Source: Liquidambar formosana (taxonomy: Eukaryota; Streptophyta; Magnoliopsida; Saxifragales; Altingiaceae). Taken from it: DNA of 64,000 bases. The position numbers and the translations under genes are program-made. The stretch is taken from assembly GCA_039720395.1 (NCBI GenBank), contig CM077833.1:29038271-29102270 (forward strand). Direction: 5' to 3'. Under the pieces are notes generated by a model, which saw nothing but the letters and a program-made list of their open reading frames with translations, had not been told where the DNA came from and made no database searches. Position 1 is the first letter of the stretch. Every line of letters starts with the position of its first letter. Below, piece after piece: positions 47,252 through 59,532 of the stretch.

Positions 47252-48631
47252 AATCAACCAAGTATATGCTGCTTAGAATATTGAAACACTAGATGACATT
47301 AAAAACTAATAACTCTGTTTTCAGGGGAAGTAAAGCAGTAGGAAAAAAAAACAAAAAAATTCTGGTGTAAAGATATACTTTCTCAAAGAAAAGTAAAGAG
47401 ACATGCTATTTTTTTCTTTTTTTTTTTTTTTTGCAAGCTTCACTGTAAAATATCTATAGCAGATGGAAGCCTTAAAAGAAAATTTTTTTTTGCAGGAAAT
47501 TTCTACGAACTATTTTCCTTCGAAACAAACAGAACCTAAGATGGAGTTCTTGTTTAGAGATATGGAATGATATTGGAAAATCAAAAACCAAAAGAACCCA
47601 GAAACCCAAATATCCTTGGAATAAATAAATAAATTGAAAGAAAAGGAACCTAATATTTAGGAACAGATATCCTTCGAATAAGGAAAATAGAACAAGACAG
47701 GACCATAACTGAAAAGGGTATGCAATACAGCTATGATATCTAACCAGATGGGATCAAAAAGGTATGTGCAGCTGTAATATCTAATTACAAGTGAAAGGAA
47801 AACACTTCAGAGAAATAGAACCCTTAAAAACAAGAAAATAAAGAGAGGAAAATAAAGTGATTAATACCCAAATTGGATACAAAAAAAAAAAACGAAATAA
47901 TTCGATTGAAGAAGATGTAGAAAGCGATACATGCGGAAAATGATTAATAACCAAATTGGAAACAAAAACACAAAAAAACAATTTGTATACGAAACCAATT
48001 CTGAAAACACCAAAATTGGAAGTAAAAAACTACAGAACAGAAAACAAAATCGTTTTGAATTTGGAATTATTAAATAAAAAAACCCACAAATATTAGCTCA
48101 AGGGATCTAAAGCCAAGCAAAGAATAACTCACTCTTCAACGTTCACGTCGTTCAAATATCAAAGTAAGCAGAGATTAGATTGAACTTATGAACTCTGCAA
48201 CTATATTTTCTCGAGAAAAAACAGAGTAGAGGGAGGAAAAAAAATGCCACATATTCCAAAAACGGCAGGCTTATTAGCAAAAACATCCACGTCATACAAC
48301 CGGCCAAAAACAAAGAAATCCACTCTTTCTCTCTCTCTCTAGAATGATACAGAACCACAAGCAATTATATAATTCCCAAAAATGAACTTACCGAGAAAAT
48401 CTTCCAACCACAAGACCACAACCTCTCTCTCTCTCTCTCTCTCTCCTTCTCGTTGTAAACAATTATTTAAGACGGCATATATAGGAATACATATCCAAAA
48501 AATCGAATACCAGCTGCGAGTGATTTCTCTAATCGCTATCAACCTTAAGGTGAGAGAGGTTTTGGTCTCCAACCCACAATTCGTGGCCAAACGCGAGTAA
48601 TCAATCACAAACAGGAAAAGAAGCACAACGA

Positions 48632-48668
<37 letters not shown>

Positions 48669-51600
48669 GACTAGGCTATCTCCCTCCGTATAAAATTATT
48701 GTAAGAAATCTAGAGGTGGACGAAATCTGAATTTTCTCCAATTTGTCTCCCGAGATGTGGAAAATTCTGAAATTGGGTTTGGTGATTTATATATGGTGGT
48801 GGTGGAGGTGGGTGGGCCTGCCTCGCCTTTCTTCGTATCATACATGATCTTATCCCAAAAAACAGCTAAATATTGAAATTCACATTCACGAGGACGCTGT
48901 CTCACTGTCTTGAAAGGGATGCACGCTTGCTTAGACATGATTGTATCAACTTTACTATGGGCCTTAAATGATCCTTTCGCAATTTATTGTTGGGTTTCTA
49001 TTCGCAGGCAAAGATTCGCTTATCATCCTTCATTTATTTTATATTTTAAAGATTTATTAAAATTTAAAAGAATTTAAAAATTTATTTTGAACAACCTTTT
49101 TTTTTAAAAAAATTTCAAAATTTATTATTTAAGTAGAATTTTGGTAATTTACTATCTTTGTTTTATAAATAACTACAAGGTCTATTTAAATGATAGATTT
49201 TTAAAATACTTTCTCCTACAAAATCGTTTAAAATGATGTTTTGTAGTAGATTATGTTATTAGTTTTTATGAAAACTTTTTATATTTTTTCATAAATTCTT
49301 TAAATATAAAGTAAGTAGGAGGATGAAAAGAAAGTCTTGGGATGCCAATAGAGGCCCTTTTATTGTTTTATTTTGCAGGTCCAAGCCTGGTGAACTTGAA
49401 CACTAATCTACATGCACACTATTCCGGCCCACTTAAATTTTTTTCATATTTTCTTCCCTCGAAATATATTATTTGAACTCCTACGGTTTCACCTCTTTGT
49501 AAAACTCATTGTTTATGTGAACTATAGGACGTTTTACATGGGTCGTTTTGTCTGGACTTGAAAATTCAATAGTAATAAAGTCTAAGATATCCTCGATCAT
49601 TAAATAAAAAAATAAAAAAATAAAACCCTTATTCTTGTTGTGATTTAGGTCTAAACTAGTCTTATTTGATGCACAACTCACTAAGAAGCCATGTATCCCA
49701 TAATGAGGGATTAAAAAATAGATGTCACATTAGCACATAAATGAGTATGGAGGAAGTTACACCACCATGCCAAAAGTGATGGGCCGACCGTATTTAGAAA
49801 GGTGCAAGAGGCATGTTGCGGAGTTTGCAGGTTAAAATGGCCGGTTCGACCCATGACATTTTTGGTTCTAATAGATAAAAAGGAAAAAAAATAATAATAA
49901 CCGCATAATTTTTGACATTTTATTTGTCAACTAATCTCAAAATTTGATCTCACTAGAACAAGGGCTTGTTATGGGCTTTAAGAATTCAACCAACCCCGAT
50001 CCAGTCCAACTCTTAAAAATTAAAATGAATTAGCATTTTCTTAACGGCTAATGATGATTTAAGAAACATTGGAAAATTTGTCAGAAAAGGCGATTAGGAG
50101 AGTTTCTCATCATATAAAATTTGTAACGCTAGCATTTTCTTTAATTAGTTAATTAAAGCACTTTCCCTTTTTTTCTTTTTCTCTTTCCCACAAGAAGGTT
50201 CCTGAGGCTTCTTTCAAGTATCATTATTATTATTTTTATTCCTTCTTTAAACTTTTTTTTTTTTAATCAAATAAAAGGATTGCAAGCATCATAGACTATC
50301 CTAAGATCCCAACTATGTTGGCACCACAGAAAACCCAAATCATGTGCTATAACCCATCTTTTATTAAAATAAAGGAAAACAACATTGGAAAAATAAAAGA
50401 AAAAAAAACAATTAAGAGAAAGCTCATTCCCCAAGACAACTAAGGTCTAAACCTATAATAAGGTAAACCATACATATCCCTAGTAGTAATAGACAAAACC
50501 TCCATAGAAGCTGTCTACCACCAAGTAAAGCTAGAAGATCCCAAACCTTTTTCAAGTATCATTATTAACATTATGATTTTTTGTGTTCTCTTTGTACAGT
50601 CGAAAAGGGACCCATTTTTATAACTAGAAAAAGGCCATTAGGGGTTTTTGACCGAAATGGCAACCGAAGCTTCAAGCACTTGAGTAGGAAAGAGAGTAGA
50701 TCACATGCAACCAATAAAAAATGTCCCATGAGACCATGGGCGGTAAGAAGCCATTATCAATGTAGCCCATTGTTTTGTTGAAGTTAGTTAACTTATTTTA
50801 TTAATTATTTGATGATAAAAAAAATTAAATTTCAAGAGTAAATCTCAAAAGATAGCTAAGTGGATAAGGGATCATGTCCCGAGAAATAAAAGTTATGAGT
50901 TTAATTTTTACTAACCATTTAGAGCCATCAAAACAAAGTTTTTATAGTTCTGATTGGTGTTGATCTCATCTAGTTTATATGGATTGTATAATCTTACATG
51001 TGTTCGGGATTTGTTTGAAGGGTTTTATTTTTATTATTAAATAAGATAAAAAAGAGATGGATTAATAATTGTTGAGACTTACGTATCAAATAAAAAGTAT
51101 CGTGTTTAACTTCCCACTCTCTTTTTGGAATTTCTATTTGAATTTATCTTGTATATTAACTGACCTATAATGGATTATTACTGTATCATATTATATTATA
51201 AAGAATTAATTGGAGTGAAGGTTTTAATACCTCTCTTTAAAAATTAAAAAAATGAAAAACACCCACATCACGTACACCTACTCCATAATAATATGTTGTA
51301 CTAGTGTGATTTCCTCTCCTTTTGAAGGAGGGCCCTCGTTCCGAGTAGTCATAAAGTAGATTTAGAATCTTCCCCATTACCCATAAAGAAATGGGGAAAT
51401 TACTAATGCATTTGCCTTATTAGGAGTAATTTTCAACAAGGATGCTTTGACTATTAACTTGTTTTTGTTTGTAGTAGTTTATAGTAAAGCCAGTAGTCAA
51501 TTTGTTACAAATCAATAGTCAGAGGAATTACTGCAAAAGAGTAGAATGTTTATGTAATTTTCACTTCTTGTGTGAACCACAAGTTGGGGGTCCACGACCC

Positions 51601-52564
51601 ACGAGGCCGTATTCTATGGGCCGATGTGGATTGGGCCAACCAACCCTAGTTAGAAGAGGCTGTCATTTCATTCAGTGGGGCCAGTGGCGATACTTCGCTG
51701 GCGGCTTTAAGATTGGTTGAGCATTGTTGAGGCCTCGTTGCGCCTTTCCATGGCACGCGTTAAAGTTGAGAATTTTCATGGACTGATAGTCAAACTTACC
51801 GACCAAGATGATAAAGGAGCTTGACCTTTTTAGAGGGTCAAATTTTGTTTTGTTTAGTTTTTAATTATTATTTTTAAATTTTCTGTAAATTGATTAACAA
51901 ATATAGATAATATGGTCCACCGGATTCAATTCATCAATTTGGGGGGGGGGGGGGGGGCGCTGTGGGAAATTTTAATTTTTTAAATGCATTTAAAAACATG
52001 AAATACGCTAAGATTGTTTGATAGTACGATGTCTTTTAGAGCAGATCATAAAAATAGATTAGATAATGCTGTTTCATAGACAATTTATAGGAGACCCGTA
52101 AAACTCGTCCCCATGTCAAGATCTTACATTTAACAATTGCTTAAAAATAAATAAAAGAAAAAAGACGGTTTAAGATTCTTGGCTTATTAACCAAGTAAGA
52201 ATTATGGAAAGATAATAATCCATCTAGTTACATCGTATGAGTGATACTACATTTATTAAATTCATTCACAGGGAATACGTAGCATTCAATTTTTATCTTT
52301 AAGTTAAGATTAAAAAAAAGAGGCTAAGTTTTTATACTAACTACTAGTTAAGAAAAATGGGTAGATTTATTCTATCTCGTTAACTTTATCTATTTCTGAT
52401 CTAATCCTTGACTAAGCCTTACTCGTTTTGTCCATAAAGGTTGATCTCTTTGAAAAAACATGCATATTCAGAAACAACAATTAATACATTGGCACTTGCA
52501 TGTTCAATTTATCATTCCAATATTATCATCTTATCAAATATTGTAGGATGGTTTCCACACCCAT
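47252..52564. other. Upstream flank of the erythronate-like gene and gene-free DNA
   Basis: The 5' leader and promoter of the minus-strand gene must lie in the first 1-1.5 kb. GA/CT microsatellites are at 48426-48443 and 48635-48667. Beyond this, AT-rich DNA contains the MITE copy at 49050-49320, poly-T/A runs and a poly-G run at about 51942-51957. I find no exon. The short frames have no motifs. Confidence 0.45.
49050..49320. repeat. Long-hairpin MITE, copy 2
   Basis: Shares TTAAATGATAGATTTTTAAA, CTACAAAATCGTTTAAAATG, ATGTTTTGTAGTAGATTATG and TTATTAGTTTTTATGAAAAC with the element at 22107-22528. It is again an imperfect inverted repeat about a centre near 49150. Copy 2 is shorter and more diverged on its left arm. 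Confidence 0.55.
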
Positions 52565-52710
52565 TGTAGACACCCCATTTTGTCCCTACATTTGATGATG
52601 ATTTCCCGATGATGAGGTCCACAATGTTTGCCGTCTACTCGGGTCTCTTTCTACGCGCAAAGCAAGCAAATGGGGACTCAAACGATTAAATTGGACAGCC
52701 GAGGAAGGTG

Positions 52711-52805
52711 GTGCGTACGCATATTATAAATATGCGTACGCATTGTGGTTTCATGCGTACCCATGAATAGCCATGCGTACGCATAAAATGAATATGCGTA
52801 CGCAT
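52711..52805. repeat. Array of ATGCGTACGCAT palindromes in the LTR
   Basis: Five copies of the 12-bp self-complementary ATGCGTACGCAT occur at 52711 (first base G), 52732, 52753 (one mismatch), 52773 and 52794. The spacing is close to 21 bp, or two helical turns. The first two also form a larger inverted repeat with 14-bp arms and a 3-nt spacer. The array lies about 175-270 bp upstream of the LTR TATA box. Confidence 0.9.
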
Positions 52806-52979
52806 GAGATTCTATTTTCCTCATCTGAATGATGCCTGCCTTCCACTTCGACCGAAAGTGTTGTCGGGGAATGATTTGGCCTTGAATTGGCCCGACCATT
52901 GAACAAGGGGAGCGTGGGGGGGGTCAGAGAGGATGGAGTTTGAAGTCATGCATGACGACCTCACCCGGGTGATTTTTCC

Positions 52980-52988
52980 TATAAATAG
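52980..52988 (+). promoter_or_regulatory. TATA box of the solo LTR
   Basis: TATAAATAG preceded by CCCGGGTGATTTTTCC and followed by GGAGCTC repeats and a long GA-rich leader. The position, about 415 bp into the LTR, fits a U3/R boundary. Confidence 0.6.
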
Positions 52989-53457
52989 CAGGAGCTCTTG
53001 GGAGCTCAGGGAGGACAGAGGGGGAACAGACGAAAGAAGGGGGGGACGGACGGAGAAGGCAGAAACGGGGGGAAGGTCAGTGAGAGGAAATAGATAGAGA
53101 AATAATGAGGGGCAGCATTTTGAGTAACTGCTAGTTATTCTGAGGGTAAGAGAAATATGGGAAAGGTGAGAGAAATAAACTGAGAGAAAAGAGAGGAAAA
53201 TATAACAGAGAGTTAGACCAGTGAGACTGGGAAAAGCTTGTTTTGCGCAACAGGGGAGACGCTGCCGGGTTGACGGTGGACCTGAGGGAAGGATTTAATT
53301 TCAATTTGCTTTATTTTTAAGAGGTACGCAGTATTTATTTATTTATATAATTATGTAGGATGTTTAAAAATTGATTCATTGTATACACTGTCCATTTTTG
53401 ACCAATAATGTTTTTCGGGAGGTCCAAATCCGCGGAGAAGATAATTTGGTGAAACCA

Positions 53458-53548
53458 TGAGTACTCGCGAAATGTCATGCGTACGCATAATTTTATTATG
53501 CATATGCATGGTATGTGCGTACGCATGGTAAGACCGCGAGTACTCGCG
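53458..53548. repeat. Second palindrome cluster in the LTR
   Basis: Contains TGAGTACTCGCGA (53458-53470), ATGCGTACGCAT (53477-53488), ATGCATATGCAT (53498-53509), GTGCGTACGCAT (53515-53526) and the perfect 14-bp palindrome CGCGAGTACTCGCG (53535-53548). Confidence 0.9.
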
Positions 53549-53980
53549 ACAGTGCGTTTTCTCTTATTTTCATTCTGTTAAGGCTTCTATATTTTGTTAT
53601 TAAATGTTTATGCTTTATTTATTTATTTTATGCCATTAATCCATCATTCGTGTGTGCCATTTATTTATTGTATGATTAACAGGTGATCCGGATTTTATTA
53701 AAATATTAAATATGGTCAATGAATACAAGAATGAGGGCCGGTTTATTACCGGGCATTGTTGGGTGCCTAACACCTTCCCAACATGTACCTTAGCTACGAA
53801 CCCATCTCTGGTCAATAAAATTGGTCCTGGACCCTTCCAGGTGGCGACTCTCATTTGCACGCTAATCCTAAATGGATTAGCACCATCAGAAAGCAGAAAA
53901 GCAGGTAAATACAGGTGAACTGGGGGAACGCGCGAGCGCGCGTGGTGGCGGTGAAAAAAGGTCGGTGCGACCACACCCAT

Positions 53981-56900
53981 TTTTATTACATTTACATCTC
54001 TCCATGAATAGAATAATGTGGAAAAAGAGAAGCAAAAAATTGCATGCAAATAAGTAAACAAAATTCATGTGCATTTTCTCCTTAGCCTTTTGATCTAGTA
54101 ACTTCTGTGTAGAAGAATCGCCTGGACAGATAATTGATATTTAGCATGTTTAGTATGACTCTAGCGTTCTAAAGGCAAGAATTGTACTCGTTTTTATTAT
54201 CATACAAATATCAAATTTAGTCTTTCCAACTCTCTAATCAAGACGTGGGGTCTATATAGGCTCTATGAAACTAGTTTCACCCTTTGCCAAGAGAATTGCT
54301 AGGATCAATTATTGTTCATTTATTTTAGGGGGCCATCAGTCCACAAAATATAACTTATTTAGCAAATAGTCATCCAACTCTTTTTTCAATTCACTTAGTC
54401 CATTTGGCTTATAGCTGATTAAAATACTTTCATTTTTATTAAGTTATTTATTTATCTCTCTCTTCGCTTACCCCTCTTCATTTTCTACCCTGAAACCACC
54501 CAATCACCATCTCTCTCTTCTCAAACCCCAACCCAAACAACAACTACAGTGGTGGCTGATTTCCATCGATGTCTGACCTTTGGCAACAACAACTGGCTAT
54601 GAAGTTCGTCGGTATCGAACTCCTTCAAACCAGATTTGAAAACGAACACCAGATCTGAAGAAACCAGATTTGAAACTCACCAAATCTAACTTCCCTACTT
54701 CCCTCCCTCTCTCTACCTCTCTCGCTCTCTGTCTTCTCACTCTACTGCTATTTCTCTTTTCCAGATCTAAATCTTACCAGCGTGCTTAGACTCCAATAAT
54801 TTTTTCTACCACAAAAAATAACCATTGTCACCGATGATCGTATTCCCCATAACTAGGACCCTTTGTTGGCTGCAACTCGTCTTCAAAACTTTTATTACCA
54901 CCATTCTCAACTCATCTTTAGTTCACTATTGTTTGTGTAGTCTTTGGGTTTGTTGTTTTTTAGGGTTAGGTGTTAAGTTTTATTCTCTATTTTACCTCCG
55001 TTTTGCCATTGGGACCCTTGGGGATTCTCTTTGTATGCTACTTACATCTTCATTAATAATATAAACCTTTTTTGGATAATAATAAAAATAAAAAATAAAA
55101 AATACCACCATTCTCATGTTTTTCTTCCAATCCTATATCCTAGTTATTTTCAATTGGGTTCATATAATTTTTGCCATAAGAAAATATGTTGGGAACAATC
55201 CTAACTTTGAAGAAGTTATCGCGAATCTACATGCTTAAGTGAAGAAACACCATCATTAAGTACATCACTAAATCCTTAACTATTACAAACCCTAACTCTT
55301 GACGTAGTAAAATTTTACTACTTCGTTGTAAAATTTATTTCATTAAGTAGTAAAATTTACTATTGAATTTTATTATTTTAGAAAGTAGTAAAATTTTACA
55401 GTTTTATAAGTATTACGTTAAACTGTGCCAAGTAGTAAAATTTTACGATTTCAATTTTTTTAATAATTACCTAATTAATATGGATATTTTTTCGAAAATA
55501 TCGACGATTAGGTTCAAAAAATATAATTTTTAAAAAAAAAAACGGATATGTATACTATAAGTTATAAGTTTTTAAAAATTATAATAGTACAAAGTTAAGT
55601 TAGCTATCTAGGATGCCCTTCATAACAAAAAAAAATGAGTGTCCCTTAGTAATAATAAGGGCAAACTTGAGATTTTTAAAAGATATGTGATTAATTGATA
55701 AATAAGTTTAATTTCATTAATTAATTGACTTAGAAAAACTTATACTTGATTAATTACCAATATCTTACTAAAAATTGGACTATTCTTCAATTTCCCCTTT
55801 AGGCTTTATTTTATTTTATTTTTTTTGGGCAGACTGTTCATTTATTTCAGTCATCTCTGGTAAGGAATCTGACGGGGTAAGTCCTTAGCATTTACCTAAC
55901 CCTTTCTTCACGCTTTCATTTTACCCATGGCATCATAAATGGAAGGATGTCATTTTAGGAGGTGATGCTAGCGTAATAATTCCCAAAATGAAATGAAAAA
56001 TAAAAAATAAGAAATGAGAAATGAGAAGTGAGAAGATTGCCGATAAAGTCAACCATATCAGGCCAAAACATTGTATTTATCAAAGGACACGAGGGTTTTG
56101 AAGAGAATATGTTCCGCAAATCAACAGCATAGTAAGGTGTGGATCATTTTTGCTTAGTTCGCTTTAAGTCCATTTCGTGTTGTCCGCTAACGGCTATTGA
56201 TCTTTCCACTCCACTTGATTATGACTTCTTCACCCACTCCTCGCCCCCGCAGCCAAAATTGGAAAAGATGGAGCCAGAGCGGGAGAATTAATTTCAATTA
56301 ATTAATTAAAGGATTCAAATTATTTCCCAACTTTACCAAAAAATAAATAAATAAATTTCCCAAGGCCATGTTCAGGTTTCACAAAGCATTTTAAGGCGCC
56401 AATCCACCATCCCCTAAAGAAGAAGAAGAAGAAGAAGAAGAAGAGATATTAAACTCATCACCATAACTTACATTAGGTATCAATTTTATAATTTCATGAA
56501 AGACCTCAATTCCAAACTTTTCATTTTCTTTTTCTGTTTTTTTTTTTGGCCAATGATGATATTTAAATCTTTGATCAGACTATTCCATAAAATACGGGCT
56601 ATAAGGACACCACTTATCTCCTATCAATTAATGTTTATGATAAATTTGTTGGAAAATATGTGTTACTTTTATAATTCTGTCAAAATAGTAAGCATATAAA
56701 ATACAAATAAAAGGAAATAAATTTTAGAAAATCACAAACTTACAGTCTGCAGAAGATGATTGAACCAAGAACGAAACGATCAAGGATAGCGTTTGACGCT
56801 ATGTCCTTAAGACAGATTTCACCCCTTAGTTGGTGCTTTGAATTGCTCGGACGTTTATCTCCTAAGATACAATGATTTGCACGCACAAAAGAAGTACTGT

Positions 56901-57447
56901 AATCGGTGTGTCTACAAAACCTACTGTGTCCTTACTCTCTCTCTAATGATAACTCATAATGATGCGAAAATTAACGGTAATAATTTAAACTAGCAAAATT
57001 GAATTTTACTTAAAAAATAACACATATGGGTCCATCTTCTTGACTTGACCCGACCCAATTCAATGCGGACAGATACGCGTATGTTTTTGGGTCCAAACCC
57101 AATTTTGCTTAGATTTACTTGCTTTAAACAAAAAGTAAAAACAGCTTGGCATCGTCCTTTTCGAGACTTATACATATAGCTCCTGAAATACGTGATTCCT
57201 TAGTGGAGTTTTACCTTGAGAATCATTCACGAAGTTCGAGTATAAACAGCTTGCTATGGGTTTGTCAGCTACGAAGAATCCTCTTTTTAGTTTTTGTTTT
57301 ATAGAATGCTTTTTGTGCCTTTAGTTTCCCGCATGTTGACTGGCTTGGCTTGCTGCCCATAAGCACCCAAATCTTTTATATTTTGTTCAAGTGGTGGTTT
57401 TGTTACCAATATGTTTAAGAAATCCATTTTATATGTAATTAAATTTA
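53981..57447. other. Gene-free AT-rich region
   Basis: No exon supported. CT-rich stretches at about 54690-54740 and an AAG microsatellite at 56418-56443 are the main features, besides the palindrome cluster at 55304-55445. Confidence 0.45.
55304..55445. repeat. Cluster of GTAGTAAAATTTTAC palindromes
   Basis: GTAGTAAAATTTTACTAC at 55304-55321 is a perfect 18-bp palindrome. AGTAGTAAAATTTAC-type copies follow at about 55350, 55385 and 55430 within 140 bp. Confidence 0.7.
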
Positions 57448-57944
57448 TCTATATCTATATTTATTTCTCTATTTATATGTTACTTAGAAAAAGTTGAATC
57501 CCAAAAAAATTTTGAAACGACCAATATATCTTTATTTTTTTTAAAAAAAATACATATCTACCATTTTTTTAATTGAAATATATAGTAAACATTTTTATAA
57601 TTTGGTAACAAATGAAAATTAGATTTTAAGTCAAACTCTTAACAAATTAAAGTTAGATTCTTACTCAAAAATTTTTTTTTTTTTAGAGCAACTATCAAGT
57701 TACCTGATAATATATATGAATATAAACTCTTTAAATATTTTTTTTTATGAAGGAAAAAAATTCTAAATGTATATCTAAAGAATTTTTTATTTTTCATTGA
57801 CAATTTTAATTATAAAAAAAAAATGTACTTTTGAATTTTAAATTTTTTTTAATGAAAAAATATAAAATCTTTATGTATTTATTATTTTGTATAATTAATA
57901 TTATTGAAAATTATTCACGTGTAACGTACGTGTGCTATATCTAG
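57448..57944 (+). mobile_element. Candidate non-autonomous Helitron
   Basis: The 3' end has CACGT/ACGTG arms (57916-57932) followed by TGCTATAT and CTAG (57941-57944) before T. A fitting 5' end, TCTATATCTATATTT, starts at 57448 after A, so insertion would be between A and T. The 497-bp interior is AT-rich and non-coding. The 5' end is less certain than the 3' end. Confidence 0.45.
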
Positions 57945-58502
57945 TTAATAGAAGAAGGTGGGGGAAAGGATTTGCATGTTGAACAAATTGATATTTTTAT
58001 ATTCAAAGTAAAAAAAATTACTTCAAAGGAAAAATTAAAAAATTACAACAAATTTATTTATTTATTTTCTATTTTTGGAGTGGGCAAGAGAAAATCCTCA
58101 AAATCCGACAGTTCAATATCATTTGATCACATATTACTTTTAGCTACAATAGTACAAATGTACAATGCCTTCGGTTGGGTACTTTTGTATTAACGATTTT
58201 AATTCCATGAAAAACTAGTGGAACATTTCTAATCAAGGTGAGTCGTAATCTCCTTCTTCGAGCCACAACCAATGAATCAATGACACCCTCCTTTCAAACA
58301 TCCTCCACCGTAGGATGGTCACAGGGTTTCACATAGCCAAATACTCTGCATCCATCAGCACCGTTAATTTTCCAACCACATGAATCCTCTTTACAACCCA
58401 CATCACAGCTCAAAACGCGAAACCGCGAAGCGACACAAGTGGCCTGATGAGTCGGACTCGTACCCTAGAACACAAACCTTACCGACGTACACCACATGCA
58501 CT

Positions 58503-58509
58503 TTATATA
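58503..58509 (+). promoter_or_regulatory. Probable TATA box of the AT-hook gene
   Basis: TTATATAGAGAG lies about 625 bp upstream of the ATG at 59131 and is followed by a CT-rich, leader-like sequence with several short upstream ORFs, for example a 16-codon one starting MNRDRWILD. A long or spliced 5' UTR would be needed. Confidence 0.35.
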
Positions 58510-59130
58510 GAGAGAAGGAGAAGACCCATGGACCATGGTTAAAAAGTCTCTAACCACGGTCAGCCACCCCTTACTCATTCAACTCTCTCTTATATCTTCT
58601 CACTGCCTTTCGACCTCATCCCTTCTTTGGTTGTCTTTTCTTCTGCAACAAAAAAGAATAGGATATGAATAGAGATAGATGGATACTAGACAAAGAAAAG
58701 GAGAGATGGTCTTAATGGCCTTTTGATCCATTTAGTATTCCTTATTCTGTTCAATAGAAGGCCCTTTTTTTTCTTTTTTTACCTAATTTTTTTTTCTCAA
58801 AGGGTCTTGGATTGAAGAGGGAGAGAAGATGGTATTGTTGGAGTTTTTAGTTTCTGGGTATTGATGAAAGCTATTGGTCAAGTGGGGAAATCTGCTATAT
58901 GGGATCTTAGAGAGAGTGAAGAGGAGAGGTGGGTTTTGGAAATATTGGGTGCCTTATGGTTTGATAGAAAGAGGGATTCAATAGAAGCAAAGGGATGGAA
59001 AAGATAGGAAAATGAAAACAAAGATTTGATTTTGGTGGTGTATTTAGTATTTTTGGAGGGTATTGGTGAACTGCATAGTAATAGCTCGTTGGTTGAGAGA
59101 GAGGGAAAAAAAAAAAAAAAAAAAGGATTG

Positions 59131-59532
59131 ATGGGTAAGAAGAAGGCGGCGAAGAAAACGAAGGAACTATCAGTAGCAATCGCAGAAGCTTCATCAGTAG
59201 GAGATGAAACCCAACAACAGCAGCAACAGCAACAGCAACAGCCTCAGACTCCTAGAAAGAGAGGTAGGCCTCGGAAAAGCATAGAGAAGGCTGAAAGCGA
59301 AGAGAAAAAAATAGAATCAGCAGAAGAAGCCCTAGACGTTATAGAGAGTGAATCCAAGAGAGTTAAAACCGGCGAGGAAACACAGCAGCAGCAGCAGCAG
59401 CAGCTAGAGGAAGAGGCATCAACGGCTTCTTTGAAGAAGGAAGAGGGACAATCTGAAGAGAGGAAGTTATCAAAGGAGCCTCCTACAAGAAGCAGAGCTA
59501 GACGAAAAAGCAAACCACGAAAGAGCAGCTGA
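59131..59532 (+). CDS. Small basic AT-hook protein with glutamine runs
   Basis: Single exon, 133 aa, starting MGKKKAAKKTKELSVAIAEA. The ATG follows an A-run (59105-59124) and is the first strong start; the frame upstream of it has no family similarity. Residues 41-50 (PRKRGRPRKS) are an AT-hook, the minor-groove A/T-binding motif. Gln runs lie at 28-37 and 85-91, an acidic, helix-prone middle follows, and the Arg/Lys/Ser-rich tail (TRSRARRKSKPRKSS) could be a nuclear localisation signal. It is likely a nuclear DNA- or chromatin-associated protein. I recall similar short plant proteins of unknown function but cannot name one. The second Gln run is pure CAG and therefore prone to length change. 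Confidence 0.8.
   Translation: MGKKKAAKKTKELSVAIAEASSVGDETQQQQQQQQQQPQTPRKRGRPRKSIEKAESEEKKIESAEEALDVIESESKRVKTGEETQQQQQQQLEEEASTASLKKEEGQSEERKLSKEPPTRSRARRKSKPRKSS

Larger units (their letters stand above)
52565..53975 (+). mobile_element. Solo LTR (probable Ty3/gypsy-type)
   Basis: The element starts TGTAGACACCCCATTTTGTC and ends GGTGCGACCACA (TG..CA). It is flanked on both sides by the 5-bp direct repeat CCCAT (52560-52564 and 53976-53980). It is 1411 bp and contains a TATA box (52980-52988), a polyadenylation-type AATAAAA (about 53815) and the TGGGTGCCTAACACCTTCCC box common in plant gypsy LTRs. There is no primer-binding site, gag-pol or second LTR in the window, so it is read as a solo LTR left by LTR-LTR recombination. 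Its upstream half and its 53.46-53.55 kb part are rich in palindromes. Confidence 0.8.
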
